Origin: Alphaproteobacteria bacterium
GTDB lineage: Bacteria > Pseudomonadota > Alphaproteobacteria > Micropepsales > Micropepsaceae
Length of the DNA: 64,000 nucleotides
Assembly: GCA_017308375.1 (NCBI GenBank)
Contig: JAFKEW010000043.1
Location: forward strand, 62,001-126,000
Reading direction: 5' to 3'
Shown: positions 60,504 through 64,000 of the stretch, in pieces
How the letters are laid out: every line of letters starts with the position of its first letter
Numbering within the stretch: the first letter of the stretch is position 1
The notes under the pieces: generated by a model
Database searches by the model: none
Seen by the model: the letters and a program-made list of their open reading frames with translations, nothing else
What the model was told of the DNA's origin: nothing
Made by a program: the position numbers and the translations under genes

Positions 60504-62403
60504 GCTTGCGGGCCCTGGTCCCATGCCGGGCGGTTCCCCGGACATGGGCCAGCACCACGGTCAGCGCGGCAGGCGTGACGCCATCGATCCGCGCGGCCTG
60601 ACCCAGAGTGGCGGGGCGGATGCGGGCCAGTTTCTGCGCCGCCTCGGTCGAAAGGCCGTGAACCGCGCGATAATCGAGGTCAGCGGGCAGATGCAGGCCT
60701 TCATCCCGGCGGAAGGCGGCGATATCAGCCTCCTGCCGGTCGAGATAGCCGGAATAGCGCGCATCGATCTCCAACTGCTCGACAATCGGGGCGGAAAGCC
60801 CGCCCAGTTCGGGCCAGATTGCCTGCAGCATCGGCCATTCGACGCCGGGAAGGGCCAGAAGCTCGAACCCGTTGCGGCGGACACCATCCAGCCGCACGGT
60901 CAGCCCCAGCTTCTGGGCCTGATTGGGGGTGAGGGTCAGCGCCTGCATCTCAGCCCGCGCGGCCTCCAGCGCCGCCATTTTGGCCGAAAACGCCCGTTTA
61001 CGGGCGGAACCGACCAGCCCGGCCGCGATACCGAGCCCGGTCAGGCGTTGATCTGCGTTATCCGCCCGCAGGGTGAGGCGGTATTCGGCGCGGGAGGTGA
61101 ACATGCGATAGGGCTCGCTCACCCCCTTGGTCACCAGATCATCGATCAGCACGCCGATATAGGCCCGCGCCCGGTCGAGGATGACAGGCCCTGTCCCGCC
61201 AGCGGCGCGCGCGGCGTTCAGCCCGGCCATCAGGCCTTGGGCCGCCGCCTCCTCATACCCCGTGGTGCCGTTGATCTGGCCCGCGAGATAGAGGCCGGGC
61301 AGTTTTTTGACCTCCAGCGCGGGCGAAAGCTCCCGCGGATCGACATAATCATACTCGATGGCGTAGCCGGGGCGGATCATCCGCGCCGTTTCGAGGCCCG
61401 GAATGGTCGCAATCAGCGCCAATTGCACATCTTCCGGCGTCGAGGTCGAGATTCCGTTGGGATAGATGGTGGGATCGTCCAGCCCCTCCGGCTCCAGAAA
61501 GATCTGGTGGCTCTCGCGCGCGGCGAAACGGACCACCTTGTCCTCGATCGAGGGGCAATAGCGCGGGCCGGTACTTTCGATCTGGCCGGAATACATCGGC
61601 GCCCGGTCGAGATTGGCGCGCAGGATCGCGTGCGTCTCCGCCGTGGTGCGGGTGATGTGGCAGACGGTCTGCGGCGTGGTGATGCGGCTGTTGAGGAAAG
61701 AAAAGGGCACCGGCGGATCGTCGCCCGCCTGGGGGGCCAGCCGCTCCCACGCGATGGTGCGGCCGTCGAGCCGCGGCGGGGTGCCGGTTTTGAGCCGCCC
61801 CATGGTGAGGCCGAGGCCGTAAAGCGCCTGAGACAGGCCGACGGCGGCGGATTCGGTGCCGATTTCGCCATTGGCGGCGGGCGCCGCGGTCATGCGGCCG
61901 GCGGGAATCTTGCGCTCCCCGATATGGATCAGGCCGCGCAGAAAGGTGCCGGTGGTGAGAATGACGGCGCCGCTGCGGAATTCGCTTCCATCCGCCGTGG
62001 TCACACCGGCGGCGCGGCCGCCCTGCACCAGAAGGCCTTCCACCGCGGCGGCGCGGATGGTGAGGTTTTCGGTCTCGGCCAGTGCGGCCTGCATGGCGGC
62101 GCGGTAGAGCTTGCGGTCGGCCTGCGCCCGGGGGCCGCGCACCGCCGGGCCCTTGCGCCGGTTCAGCATGCGGAACTGGATGCCCGCCGCATCGGCGACG
62201 CGGCCCATCACGCCGTCCAGCGCATCGATCTCGCGCACCAGATGGCCCTTCCCCACCCCGCCAATGGCCGGATTGCAGGACATTTCGCCGATGGTTTCGA
62301 GATTATGGGTCAGAAGCAGCGTTGCGGCGCCTGCGCGTGCGGCTGCCGCCGCAGCCTCACAGCCAGCGTGCCCACCCCCGATCACGATCACGTCGTAGCG
62401 CAT
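60490..62403 (-). CDS. mnmG: tRNA uridine-5-carboxymethylaminomethyl modification enzyme MnmG (GidA)
   Basis: 637 residues. FAD-binding [19 protein letters not shown] at the start, GCNPAIGG-like [21 protein letters not shown], and the C-terminal helical tRNA-binding domain. Works with MnmE to modify U34 of tRNAs. Start at 62403 follows the parS-rich gap. Confidence 0.96.
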   Translation of the reverse strand: MRYDVIVIGGGHAGCEAAAAAARAGAATLLLTHNLETIGEMSCNPAIGGVGKGHLVREIDALDGVMGRVADAAGIQFRMLNRRKGPAVRGPRAQADRKLYRAAMQAALAETENLTIRAAAVEGLLVQGGRAAGVTTADGSEFRSGAVILTTGTFLRGLIHIGERKIPAGRMTAAPAANGEIGTESAAVGLSQALYGLGLTMGRLKTGTPPRLDGRTIAWERLAPQAGDDPPVPFSFLNSRITTPQTVCHITRTTAETHAILRANLDRAPMYSGQIESTGPRYCPSIEDKVVRFAARESHQIFLEPEGLDDPTIYPNGISTSTPEDVQLALIATIPGLETARMIRPGYAIEYDYVDPRELSPALEVKKLPGLYLAGQINGTTGYEEAAAQGLMAGLNAARAAGGTGPVILDRARAYIGVLIDDLVTKGVSEPYRMFTSRAEYRLTLRADNADQRLTGLGIAAGLVGSARKRAFSAKMAALEAARAEMQALTLTPNQAQKLGLTVRLDGVRRNGFELLALPGVEWPMLQAIWPELGGLSAPIVEQLEIDARYSGYLDRQEADIAAFRRDEGLHLPADLDYRAVHGLSTEAAQKLARIRPATLGQAARIDGVTPAALTVVLAHVRGTARHGTRARKHEAA

Positions 62404-62482
62404 GGGCGCGGTGTTTAGGCTTCATAGGGGACACGATCAAGAAAAAGCCTGCCGGAACGGGATGTTTCAGGCGCGCGGGTGA

Positions 62483-62498
62483 TGTTTCACGTGAAACA
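62483..62498. promoter_or_regulatory. parS site 2
   Basis: TGTTTCACGTGAAACA, perfect consensus, 79 bp upstream of mnmG. Confidence 0.93.
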
Positions 62499-62520
62499 AC
62501 GGCTTGAGACTGGCGGTGTG

Positions 62521-62536
62521 TGTTTCACGTGAAACG
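62521..62536. promoter_or_regulatory. parS site 3
   Basis: TGTTTCACGTGAAACG; 15 of 16 positions match the palindrome. 22 bp from site 2, so the two probably load ParB together. Confidence 0.9.
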
Positions 62537-62689
62537 TCTTCCGCCACTCAAGCGGTCATAGACATATTTACCTATGTTTCGCGGCAGAAATACCACAAGC
62601 TCTACAGATAGGCACAACAACTGGCGTTTTGGGGGTTCGTAGCCCGGTATTGCTAGTTGCGAATCCCGTCACATGGGCACAAAAATAAT

Positions 62690-62720
62690 GTCGAGGTCGC
62701 CCTAAACAGGCGACCTCGAC
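62690..62720. repeat. Perfect 12-bp inverted repeat upstream of the tRNA
   Basis: GTCGAGGTCGCC and GGCGACCTCGAC are separated by CTAAACA, ending 15 bp before the tRNA at 62736. It could be a processing hairpin, a terminator without T run, or a mobile-element end. Confidence 0.75.
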
Positions 62721-62735
62721 AGATAAATACCACGT

Positions 62736-62832
62736 GGAGATGTGGCCGAGCCCGGTTGAAGGCAGCGGATTTCCAATCCGTACAGGACGCTAGCCCCGTC
62801 CTGCGGGGGTTCAAATCCCCCCATCTCCGCCA
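62736..62832 (+). tRNA. Class II serine-type tRNA with anticodon UCC
   Basis: 97 nt, encoded CCA. Acceptor GGAGATG/CATCTCC, discriminator G, three-bp D stem, anticodon arm GCGGA-TTTCCAA-TCCGT, long variable arm with stem CAGGAC/GTCCTG, T arm GGGGG-TTCAAAT-CCCCC. The body and the G73 discriminator are those of tRNA-Ser (closest to the GCT isoacceptor), but positions 34-36 read TCC, which pairs with GGA (glycine). It is therefore either a mis-decoding tRNA, a pseudo-tRNA or one with another role. Confidence 0.8.
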
Positions 62833-62850
62833 CCAACATTACTTCAAACT

Positions 62851-62873
62851 AGGCCCCATACTGGGGCCTTTTT
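62851..62873 (+). terminator. Rho-independent terminator of the tRNA
   Basis: AGGCCCC-ATACT-GGGGCCT followed by a run of T, 18 bp after the tRNA 3' end. Confidence 0.85.
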
Positions 62874-62961
62874 CTTTCTAACCGATTGACAGCAGCCAAC
62901 GCGAGTAGAAAGTGATTCGTTATGAATGTACCTAATTGTTCAATTTTGTACAATATAACTC

Positions 62962-63216
62962 ATGGCACGACGTCGAACGAGCGGCTCCAGATCCAGACTA
63001 GGATCTGAACTTGAGGGGATACTTGCTGATTTCTGTGAAGCTCATCATGGCGCCAACGCCCATGAGATAACCAAGCGGGCTATCAGAGAGTTTGTCTCTC
63101 ACGATTTGGAGAACAATCCGGGCATTCGCAAAGAATTTGAGCGGCTGCAAAAACTGCGCCTCCGCGAACCAAACTTGAAAGTAGTGGCTTTGGATAGAGA
63201 CGAAGGCAAAAACTAG
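62962..63216 (+). CDS. Small basic hypothetical protein, possible ribbon-helix-helix
   Basis: 84 residues, very basic at the N-terminus (ARRRTSGSRSRLGS), followed by a helix-rich part (LADFCEAHHGANAHEITKRA, IREFVSHDLENNP). The arrangement could be a small DNA-binding RHH-type protein, but no family is recognised. The upstream 80 bp are AT-rich with a weak promoter look (TTGTTC ... TATAAC-like at 62930-62960). It sits alone, head-to-tail against mnmE, next to the odd tRNA, and may mark an inserted segment between mnmE and mnmG. Confidence 0.55.
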   Translation: MARRRTSGSRSRLGSELEGILADFCEAHHGANAHEITKRAIREFVSHDLENNPGIRKEFERLQKLRLREPNLKVVALDRDEGKN

Positions 63217-63220
63217 GCGG

Positions 63221-64000
63221 CTACTTCCCAATACAGAAGTCGCGGAAGATGACGTCGAGCAGGTCTTCGACATCGACGCGGCCGGTGATACGGCCGATGG
63301 CACGGGTGGCGAGGCGGATGTCTTCGGCCATCAGCTCGGCCTCCGGCGCCTGACATGCGCGAGCCAAGGCTTCAGCCGCCTCCTCCAGCGCGCGGCGATG
63401 GCGGGCGCGGGTAATCAGCGGGGCCTCGCCCGGCCGCTCCAGCGTTCGGGCCACCAACCGGGTCAGCCAGGCCAGCAGGGCCTCCACCCCCGCCCCGGTT
63501 TTGAGCGAAAGGTGCAGGCCGTCCCGCGCCGCGGGCCACGGCAGATCGGTCTTGTTCCAGACGATGAGGTCCGGCTTCAGGTCGCCCAGTTCGGGCTGAT
63601 CGCTGCTGGCGCCGTCCAGCAGTAGCAGCACCAGATCGCTTTCGGCGGCGCGGGCACGGGCACGGCGCACCCCTTCCCGCTCGATGGCATCGCCGGATTC
63701 GCGCAAGCCCGCCGTGTCCGAGATGGTGACGAGATAGCCGCCAAGGTCGAGCCGGATGTCGATCACATCGCGGGTGGTGCCCGGAATATCAGACACGATG
63801 GCGACGCTGCGTTTCGCCAAGGCATTGATAAGAGAGCTTTTTCCAGCATTCGGTGGACCGATCACCGTTAAGTGAACACCGTCGCGGATCAGCTCCCCCC
63901 GCCCCGCATCATTCAGATAGGCAGCGATTTCGGCCTGGATAGCGGTAAGGTTTTCGCGGGCGCGTGTCTCCACATCCTCCGGCAGTTCCTCCTCCGCGAA
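63221..64000 (-). CDS. mnmE: tRNA modification GTPase MnmE, C-terminal part (5' end outside window)
   Basis: About 259 C-terminal residues are visible. G domain inserted in a helical domain: G1 GPPNAGKSSLINAL, G2 TTRD, G3 DTAG, G4 NKTD; the terminal C-x-G-K motif reads FCIGK. Works with MnmG on U34 of tRNAs. The frame is open through 64000, so the start lies beyond the window. It is separated from mnmG by the tRNA and the small gene. Confidence 0.95.
   Translation of the reverse strand, partial: FAEEELPEDVETRARENLTAIQAEIAAYLNDAGRGELIRDGVHLTVIGPPNAGKSSLINALAKRSVAIVSDIPGTTRDVIDIRLDLGGYLVTISDTAGLRESGDAIEREGVRRARARAAESDLVLLLLDGASSDQPELGDLKPDLIVWNKTDLPWPAARDGLHLSLKTGAGVEALLAWLTRLVARTLERPGEAPLITRARHRRALEEAAEALARACQAPEAELMAEDIRLATRAIGRITGRVDVEDLLDVIFRDFCIGK

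Larger units (their letters stand above)
62404..62735. other. 332-bp gap upstream of mnmG with parS sites and a hairpin
   Basis: Two parS sites (62483-62498, 62521-62536) lie close to mnmG; the right half is AT-rich and contains a 12-bp perfect inverted repeat at 62690-62720. A stretch GTTGCGAATCCCGTCAC (62656-62672) looks like the T arm of a degenerate tRNA, perhaps an old attachment site. Confidence 0.5.

Noticed and set aside
60502..62418. A 638-codon open frame antisense to mnmG
   Set aside because: It mirrors mnmG exactly and has a low-complexity Arg/Gly/His-rich composition. This is the usual antisense shadow in GC-rich DNA.
1..64000. CRISPR array
   Set aside because: No regularly spaced direct repeats of 24-40 bp were seen. 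The only repeated units are short palindromes with irregular spacing.
1..64000. Ribosomal RNA operon or complete insertion sequence
   Set aside because: No rRNA signature and no transposase gene were recognised; mobile signals are limited to the integrase and conjugation remnants.

Overview
The window looks like a chromosomal segment of a GC-rich alphaproteobacterium. The evidence is the mnmE / mnmG-rsmG-parA-parB block with perfect parS sites, a LexA box of the alphaproteobacterial GTTC-N7-GTTC type at 49919-49933, and short GC-rich palindromic repeats between and inside genes. No finer placement is supportable from sequence alone.

Left third (1-27023): a dense catabolic region for alicyclic and acyl-CoA compounds. 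A seven-gene minus-strand run (10737 down to 3562) carries badH, badI, an acyl-CoA dehydrogenase, a crotonase, a Rieske oxygenase alpha subunit, a luciferase-like flavin oxidoreductase and a CYP153 P450. Divergent from it are a TetR regulator, a dienoyl-CoA-reductase-like SDR, a cyclohexanecarboxylate-CoA ligase-like enzyme, a second CYP153 and a MaoC-like protein. Together these could hydroxylate a cycloalkyl or alkyl substrate, activate the acid with CoA, desaturate and hydrate the ring, oxidise the hydroxyl (BadH) and hydrolyse the 2-ketocyclohexane ring (BadI) to a pimeloyl-CoA-type product. A second minus-strand run (23324 down to 16162) holds a Cys-less thiolase with a DUF35 partner (aldolase-like), an acyl-CoA synthetase, an SDR, a benzoate-dioxygenase-like alpha/beta pair and a PdxA-like dehydrogenase resembling terephthalate-diol dehydrogenases. 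It is followed on the plus strand by a crotonase, a small GIY-YIG-like protein, an acyl-CoA dehydrogenase and a CaiB-type CoA transferase. No ferredoxin or reductase for the P450s or Rieske enzymes lies in the window.

Middle (27 to 43.4 kb): a patchwork of mobile DNA. It holds a truncated PD-(D/E)XK/NTPase gene, a P4-type tyrosine integrase, tRNA-Arg(CCG), and a reactive-sulfur module (persulfide dioxygenase, BigR/SqrR-type ArsR sensor, rhodanese, TauE exporter). Two low-information proteins follow, then a six-gene translationally coupled TetR-HlyD-ABC-OMF efflux operon. The right end is a wrecked conjugation locus in which DUF72, traG, trbB, trbC and trbE pieces are joined by deletions, partly in one reading frame.

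Right third (43.5-64 kb): ordinary core genes. These are a redoxin, msrB, mscL, a VanZ-like protein, rpmI-rplT-pheS-pheT, a methyltransferase, an MFS transporter, lepA, a lipoprotein, a CtaG-like protein, a GNAT, hisH-hisA, parB-parA-rsmG-mnmG and the 3' part of mnmE. Points of interest are an SOS-box-driven short transcript next to pheT, a palindromic repeat inside hisH, three parS sites, and a class II (serine-type) tRNA whose anticodon reads UCC, a glycine anticodon.
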